Shown: piece by piece, positions 1-10,676 of the stretch
Position numbering within the stretch: the first letter of the stretch is position 1
Layout of the letters: the number at the start of each line of letters is the position of its first letter
Assembly (NCBI GenBank): GCA_003024785.1
Contig: PUQB01000500.1
Span: 1 to 64,000 of the forward strand
Reading direction: 5' to 3'
Source: Selaginella tamariscina
Taxonomy: Eukaryota; Streptophyta; Lycopodiopsida; Selaginellales; Selaginellaceae
Length of the DNA: 64,000 nucleotides
Program-made: the position numbers and the translations under genes
Notes under the pieces: model-generated
Seen by the model: only the letters and a program-made list of their open reading frames with translations
Database searches by the model: none
What the model was told of the DNA's origin: nothing

Positions 1-375
1 TATCTATTATCTTCTTACTTTCTCTGTGATTTCTTACTTGATTCCTTGATTTCTACTTCTCATTTCTATTGCGTCGAGATTTGCAGTACTACTTGCTATT
101 TCTTTTCTCTTCTCACTCCCATTTGACCATCTGAGGATTGGTTTCTAGTCTTGTGTCGATCTTTCATATTTCTGCTATACGCCTTATTGTGGGTTTATCT
201 ATCTGCTACCCTTATTTCGGGTCTGTTTGTTAGTCCTGTTACCCTTATTATGGGTCTGTCTGTGAGTCTGTCGGTCTGTATGTCTGTCTATGAGTTTGTC
301 ACCCTTATTATGGGTTTGTTTGTCTGTTTATGAGTCTGTCACCCTTATTATGAGTTTGTCTGTGTGTCTATCTCA
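1..375 (+). repeat. LTR 3' part with expanded ACCCTTATTATGGGT motif
   Basis: This is the 3' end of an LTR related to the T family, running off the left edge. It contains the motif ACCCTTATTATGGGT or a close variant at about 208, 241, 301 and 341, separated by TGTCTG-rich spacers; the complete T LTR at 8066-8666 has the motif once. The LTR ends just before TATGGCGATCATAG, which resembles the primer-binding site seen in T. The mirrored copy is at about 26726-27092. Confidence 0.7.
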
Positions 376-377
376 TA

Positions 378-390
378 TGGCGATCATAGT
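378..390 (+). promoter_or_regulatory. Probable primer-binding site remnant
   Basis: TGGCGATCATAG follows the LTR end by two bases, as TGGCGACCATGGAGGGA does in the T element at 63588-63604. The shared TGGCGA start matches a tRNA acceptor ending TCGCCA. Only the first part is preserved; the next LTR starts at 392. Confidence 0.5.
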
Positions 391-391
391 T

Positions 392-552
392 TGTTAGGAT
401 CATAATTAGACATTGATAGGATTTCTTGTTATTTCATGGGTAACTATAATGGGAAAATACCAAAAACAATATATAATGTTGAAAATCGAGAGTGGGAAGG
501 ATATATCGGAGTACGAGTTACTAACGTAATACCGCAATACGAGTTATCACCG
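392..552 (+). repeat. T-family LTR, 5' fragment
   Basis: The sequence begins TGTTAGGATCATAATTAGACATTG, like the complete T LTR at 8066, and follows it for about 160 bases. It is then joined, near the bases GCATGGCATGATAGCCC, to the inner part of a Z LTR. The mirrored copy is at 26548-26709. A short reading frame here (from 436) is a chance ORF inside the LTR. Confidence 0.8.
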
Positions 553-1389
553 CATGGCATGATAGCCCACATTGTGGAAGGCAATGTCATATGGAAATGT
601 GACACTGGGCTAGAAGTCACATGACACAACGCTCGAGGCACGCCCTTTGGGGCTGTGTCATGGGTTTGTCGCCAAGGGTTGGATACTCTAGCCAACATGC
701 ATGCTTGTGCTTGCACTAGGGTGCTAAGCCTTGGGCATCCGCTCAAGGGAGGTTAGGTCTCGTAACTAGGTGTGCCTTGGCACACTTTTAGGGGAGTGTT
801 CTCCTTGGAATCCAGGGGTTTAACAACCTAAGCTTGTTAGCAGGAGCCCTTTCGAGAGGCACTCGCAAAGTCATGTACTTAGGGTTATCCAAACCTAGCC
901 TTAGGGAGTTTGCTTAGCTAAACACTCGTGTCTGCCTACGGCGCACACTCATGTCCTCACTTAGTACTAGCCCTAAGTCTAGGGTATGACTTGGCTACTT
1001 AAACCCTTAGGGGTTAGTCGTGGTTTAGGTACCCCTTGTCACCCTAAAGGGGTTGTACTCTCGGATGAGGGAAGGGTTAAGTGACGATGCCTTGGCTCTG
1101 TCATGGGGTATGTGTGAGACACATCTCCTTTGTGGGGTTAGGGCATAAGCCTGTATGGGTCTAATGGGACATGATCCTAAAGTCTACTCGGTTATCCTCT
1201 AGGGTTCGGGGGATGGTCATTTTAGGGGACTTAGGGTAAGACTCTAAGTCTTTTGCCTAATTGGGCCTCTGAGTCAGACTCTTAGGGTTATCTTGGAAGA
1301 CTTAACGTTGCTCACACATGGTGATCACCGGATGGCCATTTGGCAGCCACATGTTGCCACGTGTTGGCCCTTCGATTAAAACTCTAACA
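553..1389 (-). repeat. Truncated Z LTR inserted in T integrase
   Basis: Reverse complement begins TGTTAGAGTTTTAA at 1389 and matches the first half of the complete Z solo LTR at 13437-15105. It is flanked at its 5' side by GATTG (complement of 1390-1394), the same flank as in the T copy at 57.8 kb. The 3' half of Z is missing and the broken end is fused to the T LTR fragment. No coding capacity is visible; the right-arm copy is 25713-26547. Confidence 0.85.
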
Positions 1390-2093
1390 CAATCGATTAC
1401 GACGAGTACAACGACGACCCATATTCCAAGTTGGAGAAATGGTATGGCACTATCAAGGAAATCTACGACCCATCGTCATAAATTCAAGTCCAAATGGTAT
1501 GGACCATATATTATTACTGATATACGAGACAACAACACTATCACTCTTATGGACACTACAACACGAGTCTTACTTATACAAATACGAATCGTTATGGAAA
1601 TATACATTTAATAAGCCAGAGGAAGATCTTGACAATGACCCGGAGTACGAAATGCACAATAAGCCGAACACAGAAACATTCAGACTAAACAATGACTCGG
1701 AATACGATCAAAGCCGTAAGTCGGAACAAGACATGGAAAATTACGTAGCATCATGCGAGAAACGTCAGCAGAATCTTCTGGAAACATCAACATCATCACT
1801 CACACAGCGAATAACAAAATCCAAGAAATCAGCAAATCCAAGGAATACAAAATCCAATGATGAAATATTCTCTGTCAAATCTAGCGCAAACCAAGGTATT
1901 CACACACTAACCAATCTGAGCTCGACACGCGGACTGCTCCACAAAGACTGATAGATCATAAATTCTCTAAGTATAAAACAGGAGCACTATTTCAACCGAC
2001 AGCACACAATAGGGTTTTGAGTTCTTCTTTAGTTTCTTCCTCTTTCTGATCTTCAACTCCTTTGTCTTTTTCTTCCCTTATTGGTAGGCACAT
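1390..2093 (+). pseudogene. T-element integrase C-terminal tail and linker
   Basis: The sequence starts exactly at the Z insertion site and encodes, in broken frames, the end of a gypsy integrase with the GPY-type motif KWYGPYIITDI around 1495-1525. After it comes a charged, low-complexity stretch rich in Glu, Asn and Ser, then non-coding leader to the ORF3 start. The rest of the integrase is absent here; it is found in the related T element near 58.1-58.7 kb. The frame is interrupted before and within the tail, so this is a relic. Confidence 0.75.
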
Positions 2094-3713
2094 ATGGAAT
2101 CGATGGACGAATACACACACGACGAGTACGTTTGCAATGGCAATCAATACGGCATCCCAATCAGAACTGGTGGTTTCAATTCCCCTTACACCAGTACGCT
2201 ATCGTATTGTTCGTCCGGCACCAACACTCATCTCAAACATACGAGAATGGATCCAGAGGATGTAGTTGAAGGATATGTCAAAATGTTTGTACACAAATGA
2301 TTGGATCAACAAGGTGAACACTTAGTCGATCAGGTGATTAAGGCATACACATTGCAATTCAAGGCTCTACAACTACAAGACAGGGCATTCGCTTTCACAA
2401 GTAAGCTTATTCAAGATGTCTTTGAATTCCCAGATCCAGATATCTCCTACGATCCAATTCCACAAGTCCACACATACGTGCAACACTACACTGACAATTT
2501 TGACAAGTTTCTCCAGAAGCAGAAGACGGCCAATGCGGCACCAACATCAATTCTGCGGGAACCTCATAAGAGTGTATTAAGGCTATCACCACGGCATTTG
2601 CCTTCCGCAAAACACTGGCAGGGTTCAACAAGGAGATCAGGTATGTTTATCATCTATCTGAACAGGGACAGAAACCAGATTGGGGGGAGCTACTCGTACT
2701 GGGGCTACAACGTGAGTTGCACACTCTCACAACCCAAAAGCAAGAACAAGGAGACATCCATATTTCCGTGCTGCATCATATTTTAACGACCCTCCGTATT
2801 ACGTATGCGAATTTAGCACCCACAGGTCACCGGTATCCCAACAAGGATGGGCTTTTGGTTAGGTCTTATACGCAGTACCCAGATAACGTTTTCGACATCC
2901 GTAACTTAAATGCACCACTACCAACTAAGCCGAAGAAATGACCACGTACACAAGCAAAGACGCCAGAAGAACGTAGTCAAAGGAACCCAAAGTGATACTT
3001 GAATTTGTGGATGAGGAGGAAGACGATGATCAAGTGGTGCAAAGGAGACCTTTACCTCGAGGAGACTAGCGAAGGATGCGTAACAAACCCACGGCATCAA
3101 CTTCTACACACACACGAGTATGAAGACACAACACTACTAGATCGCAGTTAGAAGTATGGGATTCAACAGTATGGTAGTCAGGACAAGAACTGCATTCGGC
3201 AGAACTGACACCTATACAACCTACCAAGAACAACATCCATGATAAAGACCAGGACCAGCAGCAGCCCTATTCACCATTACAACACATGGGACATCATGCT
3301 TCAGATCGTCAAGAGCGGGACATCTCAAGGGGTTCGAAGCACACGCATGATCAACTACTTCACCCAGAATACCACCACAAGACCCACCGCAGGATACTAC
3401 TCTCGAAGGTCAGCTTGCACACCTTCGCAGTGTTGTTGATTCTATCACCTAATAGGTAGCAGTTCAACGAGCAAACGCGACTATCAGTCAGCAACTCCAT
3501 GACTGCTACAATATGATCGACAAGCAATTTTTTGAGCAGTTGAACATCATACGACGTCTATACGAGCAAAACAAGGTACTCATGGACACCGTACACACAC
3601 TAGCTGACCAAGTACGTAACATCCATGAGAAGATGACCAAGTTCGTCGCTTCAATATGCGGAACAGCAGGCACATCGTAAGGTTGCATTGGGGCAATGCA
3701 ACACTTCCAATCT
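2094..3713 (+). pseudogene. T-element ORF3, left-arm copy (broken)
   Basis: ORF3 lies between integrase and the 3' LTR, the position of env-like or accessory ORFs in Athila/Tat elements. The start ATG at 2094 opens a frame (MESMDEYTHDEYVCN...) that meets a TGA at about 2298, resumes at 2301 and shifts frame near 2570. The product, judged from several copies, has an N-terminal globular-looking region of about 280 residues ending in a basic, proline-rich stretch (PLPTKPKKRPRTQ), and a C-terminal part with heptad-like spacing that suggests a coiled coil. I see no signal peptide or transmembrane segment, so a typical envelope protein is unlikely. Function unknown. About 220 bp present in the 27.7-29.5 kb copy are missing around 3150. 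Confidence 0.65.
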
Positions 3714-4251
3714 AGGGGGATGTTAGGATCATAGTTAGACATTGATAGGATTTCTTGTTATTTCATGGGTAACTATAATGGGAAAATACCAAAAACAATA
3801 TATAATGTTGAAAACTGAGAGTGGGAAGGATATATCGGAGTACGAGTTACTAACGTAATACCGCATTACAATACCAACGGAGTACGGCATGTTTGGATAA
3901 GAATAAGAAGAAGTTACAGTAACTGAATGGATAAGGCTAAGAGGTAGTTACTCTAATTGCTAGTGCAGGACCAGGAGTACAGGTATAAATAGACCAGGCT
4001 AGGACTAGAAAGGTATCTCGAATATACTGTATTATTGTACTATTTGCCGTGTGCAGACATAATATAAGTTTCATTTCACTCTCCATATGACTCACTCTTT
4101 TACTCGACTTCTTGCTTTGTTGTATACTGTTCACTTCACAATACTGTGATGGGATCCGCAGTACTACTGCCTGCTACATACCTTGCCATCCTTACCCAGT
4201 CCCGACCTTATGAAGTCTGATCTATACTCTATTTCTTCACTTTCTTATTCC
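3714..4251 (+). repeat. T polypurine tract and truncated 3' LTR
   Basis: AGGGGGA at 3714-3720 immediately precedes TGTTAGGATC at 3721, the usual polypurine tract/3' LTR junction. The LTR follows the complete copy at 8066 to TTCTTATTCC at 4251 and then stops; the last ~80 bases, with the ACCCTTATTACGGGT motif and the AACA end, are lost. Mirrored at 22830-23354. Confidence 0.85.
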
Positions 4252-4700
4252 TTAACATCATATGTATAAAATGCCCTGAAAGTTAGCACATTATGATTCA
4301 AAACAATTATTTATTCCTTACAAATAATTGAAGTCTTGTGTTCAACCTAATCCTTGTGGATTACTTGGGTTCCGTCTTGGTTTTATAAAACCCTGCAATC
4401 AAAAGTGATTAAGAAATATTTAAAACTTTAAACTCTTGCTAATCGATAGTTTCTTTGCCTGGAGATGCATCATCCGTTGGCACACCTTGACCATTACCAT
4501 TGTTCGACTGCACTTTAGATACTTGAGAAATGGTACATGGTTGCTTGTTAGATTCAATCACACTCTCCCATATATCAGGCTTACTCTTCCAACTTGAATT
4601 TATTGAAAAGAGCCAACGCTTGTGAGGAATATGCACAACTTTGCTACGTGAAAGTATATGTATAAAGAAACCCATATCAAACTGCAGTGTATGCTCTTAA
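4252..4700 (-). pseudogene. 3'-terminal exon of an unknown gene
   Basis: On the minus strand a reading frame from 4675 to 4439 ends in a stop after the acidic tail TDDASPGKETID. Just upstream, a pyrimidine-rich stretch and TAG (about 4645) could be a splice acceptor. The same tail, diverged (MSADD, stop, SPRASIN), is found on the minus strand at about 37847-37990, and downstream sequence (CCTTGTGGATTACTTGG against CCTTGTGGTGGTCCATG) is also recognisable, so this looks like the last exon plus 3' UTR of a duplicated gene. I do not recognise the family. Conservation of the stop region between two diverged loci is the main evidence for past coding function. Confidence 0.4.
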
Positions 4701-4730
4701 CACTTAGTTGTTATATATTTATATATGAAA

Positions 4731-4907
4731 GCATGCAAAAGAGCTTGACGTAAACACTACCCTTTCAACTCGGCAGCCATGTCCACAGTCACACGCACAC
4801 GCACACGCACACGCACGTACCAGAGTGAACCATGAGCGTGGAATCCTCAGGAATTTGACTTTGCCTGCCGAGTTGAAAGGGTTGTGTTACGTCAAGCTCT
4901 TGCATGC
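4731..4907. mobile_element. 177 bp foldback/MITE-like element
   Basis: The ends are inverted repeats of about 45 bases: GCATGCAAAAGAGCTTGACG... at the left and ...CGTCAAGCTCTTGCATGC at the right, continuing inward through ACCCTTTCAACTCGGCAG and its complement. The loop of about 85 bases contains a (CACACG)n run. There is no ORF. A target duplication is not clear. The right-arm copy is 22174-22350. Confidence 0.75.
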
Positions 4908-7477
4908 TTAACTTTGATCAGGCTTACACAAGCTTTAATACAAACTTCACTTGAGAGAGAAGGTATACCTTAAAGATAATATAATCTTTATTATGCAAAG
5001 AGACAAAAGGAAGAGATACTTTGTATCTTTTAAGATTAAAAAACTGCAATTTCATATACTATATATGTCAAAATATTTGATATAAATTGGTTACTGTAGA
5101 AAATAACATAGTATATTAGTGTGTATGGTGAGATTAAGATAATTTTAACAAGACTTTTGACGGTTTCAATTTTCAACAAAGGCAAGTAGTGTCTCTAGTC
5201 TTACGTGCATTATTTTTATTAATACTAATTAATCTTCTAATTGAGGAAGCAGTTGCATTACGACTTGAACAGGGGTCAAACTACTAAACGTGTAATTAAA
5301 CTATATTAGTTTATTATTTAATGTTAATTATTATAATAATTGAAAATAAAAACCATTCTTCAAGAAGGTTGTAAAACATTGAATTAAATATAAACTTCAA
5401 TATGGCTGGACCAAGTCATAGTTTAATAGCGCTACCATCGTTATTACATGTGAAGTGTTAATATATTTATAGTATCTTAAGGTAAATTCAATTCTGATCC
5501 GTATAAATTTGATTAACCTATTTACACATTGGATGTTTACTTCTGGTATATCCTGGAAGTCTTAAATATCTATACATGAGAGTTTTTAAAATCGAATAAA
5601 ATAATGCTAGTAAATGTCATAAATTTTCAAATGATTATATTATATTTGTGAATAATTAATTTTAAAAATATTTCATTTTTTACTATAATAATTTTTTAAC
5701 ATTTAACACTTAATAAACTCCAATTATTTTATTTACAATATATTATGAATTGAAAATATATTTTTAATTAATATTATTGTTTTAAAATTAAAATATTACG
5801 ATTGAAGTTTTTCAAAAGTATATATATAAATTTAAAACTTTTAAACGAGTATATATGTAAATATAAAATTTGTAAGGTATATATGTAAATATCATAAATT
5901 TCAGGAGTATAAATGTAATTTTCCCACTGAATTTTGGGAGCAACACTCTTATGAATGCCTGGATACGGAAGCACATGAGCATTGCTAGATGAAAGAAGCA
6001 TATCCATGTTGAAACCTACAAGAATACTTCACTGGATATATATATACACACACACACACGAGTGCACAACATTTGACTATCTCAAGGGCCCTAAATTAAA
6101 TAATATTTAAGGTAATAAAATGATTTCTGAAATGCTGTTTTTATTGCGTACATATTATTATCTAATGTATGAATCCTAAATTTAATTGTTTATTCAAAGA
6201 TTTCATGAACTTTGACTGGCATCATGTTGAATTCAACCTTTTACAAAGTCATGTGTTGCGGCGCGTTCTTTTTCTGTGGTGTTAGCTTGAAGATTTTTAA
6301 TTTTATTTTATTATTTTAATAATTAGTTTTTTTAATATTTAATTTAATAGTATTATTTTGTTATTATGAATCTCAATATTAATATTATCGTTAGCAAAAC
6401 GACATAAACACCTATGAAGTATATATCTTATAAAAATAGATAGGAATTAACCGTGCTATGTACTGTGGGGCAATTAATAATTTTTAAAACAAGTACATTA
6501 TTGTTTTTTGAAAATATTTAAGAATAATAAATAAATTAAAATGTCTCTCTCTTGCTGTGAATAATAATGATTGATACCATTTGTTATTGAATTTACGTAT
6601 ATGTAAATATGTATATATGTATAATTCATTAAGGTTTAATAATTTAAAAGGGTTGTATTGCCTTTTACAAAAGATTTATTAAGCAATCATATTATATTTT
6701 TAATGTTGGAATATGTAAACTTTGTATGTGTATTTAATATATAATTTTTAATTCTTTATCACTTGCAAATGAAGCAATTAATTTTAAATACAAATGAGTA
6801 CTTTGTCTTGATTTTCTGACATTCTATTGATTTTATGTTTTTTTGTGTGCGTGAGACTACACATTAATAATTTATGTTATATGAGGTGTTTACACATACA
6901 CACCTATTCCCATATCTAGTAAAATTTAATAATTACCCCATTACTTATAATTATTTAATGCTTTTTCTCCTACACATATAAATTATATATATATATATAT
7001 GTAGAATTTATGGATACGAGTTATAATATAATATTAAATACAAATTAATTATGACAAATTATATTCATTATATCTAATACTTTAAAATAAACTCATTTAC
7101 ATGTATTTATATCACACACAAGGATTACCATTATAGTAAAGAAAAACTAAAAAATTTCTCACCATAGTAGAAAGTTTAAATAATAATAAAAATAAGTAAA
7201 AAGTACACTTCTTTTCAGTATTAAATATAGCAAATTTTATATGATTTTGTTTTTAATGCCAACATTTTTTTTAATTTGTGCCGACGTGTATACAACATTT
7301 TACAACATAGAAAATAAAATATTTAATGTTTAAAAATAAACATATACACATTTACCTTTATAATGTTTTTTATATTTATCCACCGTTAATAATTGTCAGT
7401 ATATTTAAAATAATAATGATGATCTTAAAAATCTTGCAATATTCTTGATTTTTTTAATCACTCAACGTACGTTTAAG
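4908..7477. other. AT-rich non-coding left-arm interior
   Basis: Very AT-rich DNA with short TA and CA runs (for example near 6040 and 6980) and no frame I would defend. The minus-strand frame at 5774-6007 is made of TA-rich repeats and is not convincing. The whole stretch is mirrored at 19585-22173. It ends at the junction with T sequence at 7478. Confidence 0.8.
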
Positions 7478-8065
7478 TATGGCAGTCAGGACAAGAACTG
7501 CTGCATTCGGCAGAACCGACACCTGGACCAACAACAGCCCTATTCACCATTACAACACATGGGACATCATGCTTCAGATCGTCAAGAGCGGGACATCTCA
7601 AGGGGTTCGAAGCGCACGCATGATCAGACTACTTCACCAGAATACCACCACAAGACCCACTGCAGGATACTACTCTCGAAGGTCAGCTTGCACACCTTCG
7701 TAGTGTTGTTGATTCTATCACCCAACAGGTAGCAGTTCAACAAGCAAACGCAACTATCAGTCAGCAACTCCATGACTGCTACAATACGATTGACAAGCAA
7801 TTTTTTTGAGCAGTTGAACATCATACGACGTCTGTACGAGCAAAACAAGATACTCATGGACACCGTACACACACTAGCTGACCAAGTACGTAACATCCAT
7901 GAGAAGATGACCAAGTTCAACCCAGCACCTACTCCAACATCGGATGACATGGACGAAGTATGTAAATTACGCGAGGACTGAAGAACTTCGTCGCTTTAAT
8001 ATGCGGAACAGCAGGCACATCGTAAGGTTGCATCGGGGCGATGTAACACTTCCAATCTAGGGGGA
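7478..8065 (+). pseudogene. T-element ORF3, 3' fragment
   Basis: Only the last third of ORF3 is present, starting abruptly at the inner edge of the palindrome arm. Frames encode a Gln/His-rich stretch, then a heptad-like segment (QQLHDCYNTIDKQF, then LNIIRRLYEQNKILMDTVHT) compatible with a coiled coil. Two frames cover the segment, with an extra T in a TTTTTTT run near 7800 causing a shift. The apparent terminal stop is the TAG that runs into the polypurine tract at 8058-8065. Confidence 0.65.
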
Positions 8066-8666
8066 TGTTAGGATCATAGTTAGACATTGATAGGATTTCT
8101 TGTTATTTCATGGGTAACTATAATGGGAAAATACCAAAAACAATATATAATGTTGAAAACTGAGAGTGGGAAGGATATATCGGAGTACGAGTTACTAACG
8201 TAAAACCGCATTATGATACCAACGGAGTACGGCATGTTTGGATAAGGATAAGAAGAAGTTACAGTAACTGAATGGATAAGGCTAAGAGGTAGTTACTCTA
8301 ACTGCTAGTGCGGACCAAGAGTACGGGTATAAATAGACTAGGCTAGGACTAGAAAGGTATCTCGAATATACTGTATTATTGTACTTTGCCTTGTGCGGAC
8401 ATAATATAAGTTTCTTTTCACTCTCCATATGACTCACTCTTTTACTCGACTTCCTGCTTTGTTGTATACTGTTCACTTCACAATATTGTGATGGGATCCG
8501 CAGTACTACTGCCTATTACATACCTTGCCATCCTTATCCAGTCCCGACCTTATAAAGTCTGATCTATACTCTATTTCTTCACTTTCTTATTCCGATAGAC
8601 CCTTATTACGGGTTGTCGGTGGTGACCACTATTATGTTTAGTTAGTAAGATTTTTCCTGTTCAACA
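8066..8666 (+). repeat. Complete T-family 3' LTR
   Basis: The 601 bp LTR begins TGTTAGG right after the polypurine tract AGGGGGA and ends CCTGTTCAACA, so it has 5'-TGTT...AACA-3' ends. TATAAATAGACTAGG at about 8328 is a plausible TATA box. The ACCCTTATTACGGGT motif is at about 8598. The inverted 5' LTR of the T element at 63607-64000 matches its 3' half. Confidence 0.88.
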
Positions 8667-9600
8667 ACACTTATTGCAGTTTGAGGAAGTTGTGAAGTTG
8701 TATAAAGTAAGCAATGTAGATAAGTTGTTTATTTCCTTACACATTAAAAGAAAATGCATTTGATTAGTATTATGAGTTAGAGAAGGATGTGAGAAAAGAT
8801 TATGAGAAAGTGACAGAAGTTTTTAAAGAATATTTTAAGAAAGAAGAGTTGCATGAAGAGCATTTAGAAAAGCTCAAGAATATCTTGTAAGAAAAAACTG
8901 AAATTATATAAGAGTATACACACCATTTTAAGAAGCATAAAAAGAAATGCTTATTATATGTTAAAGAAATGCTTTGCTTCAATGGTATAAGTAAGGATTG
9001 CAGAAGCCATATAGGCATTATGCAATGACTATTCATGAAATAAATAGAGAAAACATTTAAAAGATTATGAAAAGAAGAGAAGACAAATAGAGAACATAAT
9101 TAAAGAAAAAATGAAGTCCTCAAAGAGAAGAGAGGATAGTTTAAATGATGAGGAAGAACATATTAAGATTCGAGACTGTAAAACTGATGAAAAAATACTT
9201 TCATAGTTGGTAAAATCCTTAAAAAACAGTCTTATGTATAAAATTAAATGCCAGGATATGGTGTTCTAAATGCCCTAGGCATACAATGGATAAATGTAGA
9301 CTAAAGTTGTCAAAATGTCAAATATATAATAAAGAAGGACATTCGGCAAAGGACTATAAGTATTTCCTTGATCAAAATGTAGCATGTGTGGAGAGAGAAA
9401 GGAGGAATGAAGGAAGGAAGGTCGTATGACAGAGACAACCTCCTGATAACACATTCTCATCTCATAATAAGAAGCTCTATTATGAGGTAAATATTAAGAA
9501 TTGGCACGAAGGAAGAAATAAAAATCGTTAATAATAAAAAGGATAGGCTGTATAAAAAGAATCAAACTAATTATGTTCCACCGTACTCGATTGAATAATT
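8667..9600 (+). pseudogene. Decayed gag gene of a gypsy-like element
   Basis: Broken frames encode a retroelement capsid-like region (LYKVSNVDKLF..., further on a Lys/Glu-rich helix) and, near 9250-9360, a degenerate zinc-knuckle region (KCPRHTMDKCR, SKCQIYNKEGHSAKD) in which some cysteines are replaced. Many stops are present. The first ~80 bases are also found inverted at 29868-29940 next to an intact-looking primer site, so this gag belongs to another element and was joined to the T LTR end at 8666. The parallel copy is 38324-39240. Confidence 0.6.
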
Positions 9601-10010
9601 TAAATTTTATTGATTTCAACATTAAATTGTGTTTGGTTTTCTTATAAAATAAGTATTTTAATAATATTATATGTTTAATATTGTTAATGAAAAATAAAGT
9701 ATATTTCTGAGGATATATATCTTAATCGAATGGAAATTTAGAGTTTCCAAAACTACAAGACATAATGGTTTTAGCATACATAATAAGTAATATAATTAAA
9801 TTATATGTAGTTCATTATATATGTATGAACTGTCACTGACTTTCTGTCTGTATCCATGATATATCTGTGTAACTCTCTCTTCTCTCTATATATATATTTT
9901 TTAAACTGTTTTTGTCAAACCTGTATATTATAGTATTCATATAAAACATTATCTGTAAAAAAAACCTATAACATTCATTATTGTATATTCATACACACAC
10001 GTATATGTAA

Positions 10011-10041
<31 letters not shown>

Positions 10042-10213
10042 ATTAAACTGTTTTGTTTTTGTCAAACCTGTATATTATAGTATTTATATAAAACATTATT
10101 TGTAAAAAAAACCTATAACATTCATTATTGTATATTCATACACACACGTATGTAATCAACACACACACACATATCTATTAGTGTTTTAACTTGTTTTTTT
10201 TGTGTATTTATAG
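9601..10213. repeat. AT-rich DNA with a ~140 bp tandem duplication
   Basis: Two adjacent units start at TGTAACTCTCTCT (9868 and 10006) and end near 10150; each contains a CT run, a TA run, TTTTTGTCAAACCTGTATATTATAG and ATTCATTATTGTATATTCATACACACACG. No gene seen. The second locus (about 39500-39765) keeps the same two units. Confidence 0.75.
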
Positions 10214-10334
10214 TTATCCGGTTTACCCAAGAGCATGGATTGTACAACAGAGAACTCACGGATGAGCTTCTTGCTCAAAAGGAATGCGTAGAGAAGATGT
10301 ACGAACAATGCCTCTCGTGGTTTGCTGACCATTT
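10214..10334 (+). other. Possible exon, unknown gene
   Basis: After TTTGTGTATTTATAG, which reads as a splice acceptor, about 120 bases of non-repetitive sequence encode an open frame containing RFTQEHGLYNRELTDELLAQ and CVEKMYEQCLSWFADHL, then run into a (TA)n tract. The segment stands out from AT-rich surroundings by composition and is conserved at 39820-39935, where one base is missing. I do not recognise the family. It could be the last exon of a gene whose other exons are gone. Confidence 0.35.
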
Positions 10335-10676
10335 GATATATATATATATATATAATTATATAATAAATAATGACACAATGTAATTTCACCGGAAGACCTA
10401 CGATATATATATGTCTCATGAGCTATTTTATTTTATATATGTTACAATTATATTATCACAATATCTAATATATATATATGTATATATATAATAATGGTTT
10501 ATATCAGATATTTTATATATTTATTCAATATTATATAAAATATACATTAAAATAAGCATTTATGTGAGGTAAATAATCTATATAAACGTTTTACTAGTTA
10601 AAATTCTACACAACTTAATTTATAAAATAATAAATAATTAATAAATTATTTAATTATATATTAAAATGAGAACAAC
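10335..10676. other. AT-rich spacer
   Basis: TA-rich spacer with several (TA)n runs; nothing recognisable. It lies immediately downstream of the NTPase pseudogene stop codon. Confidence 0.7.
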
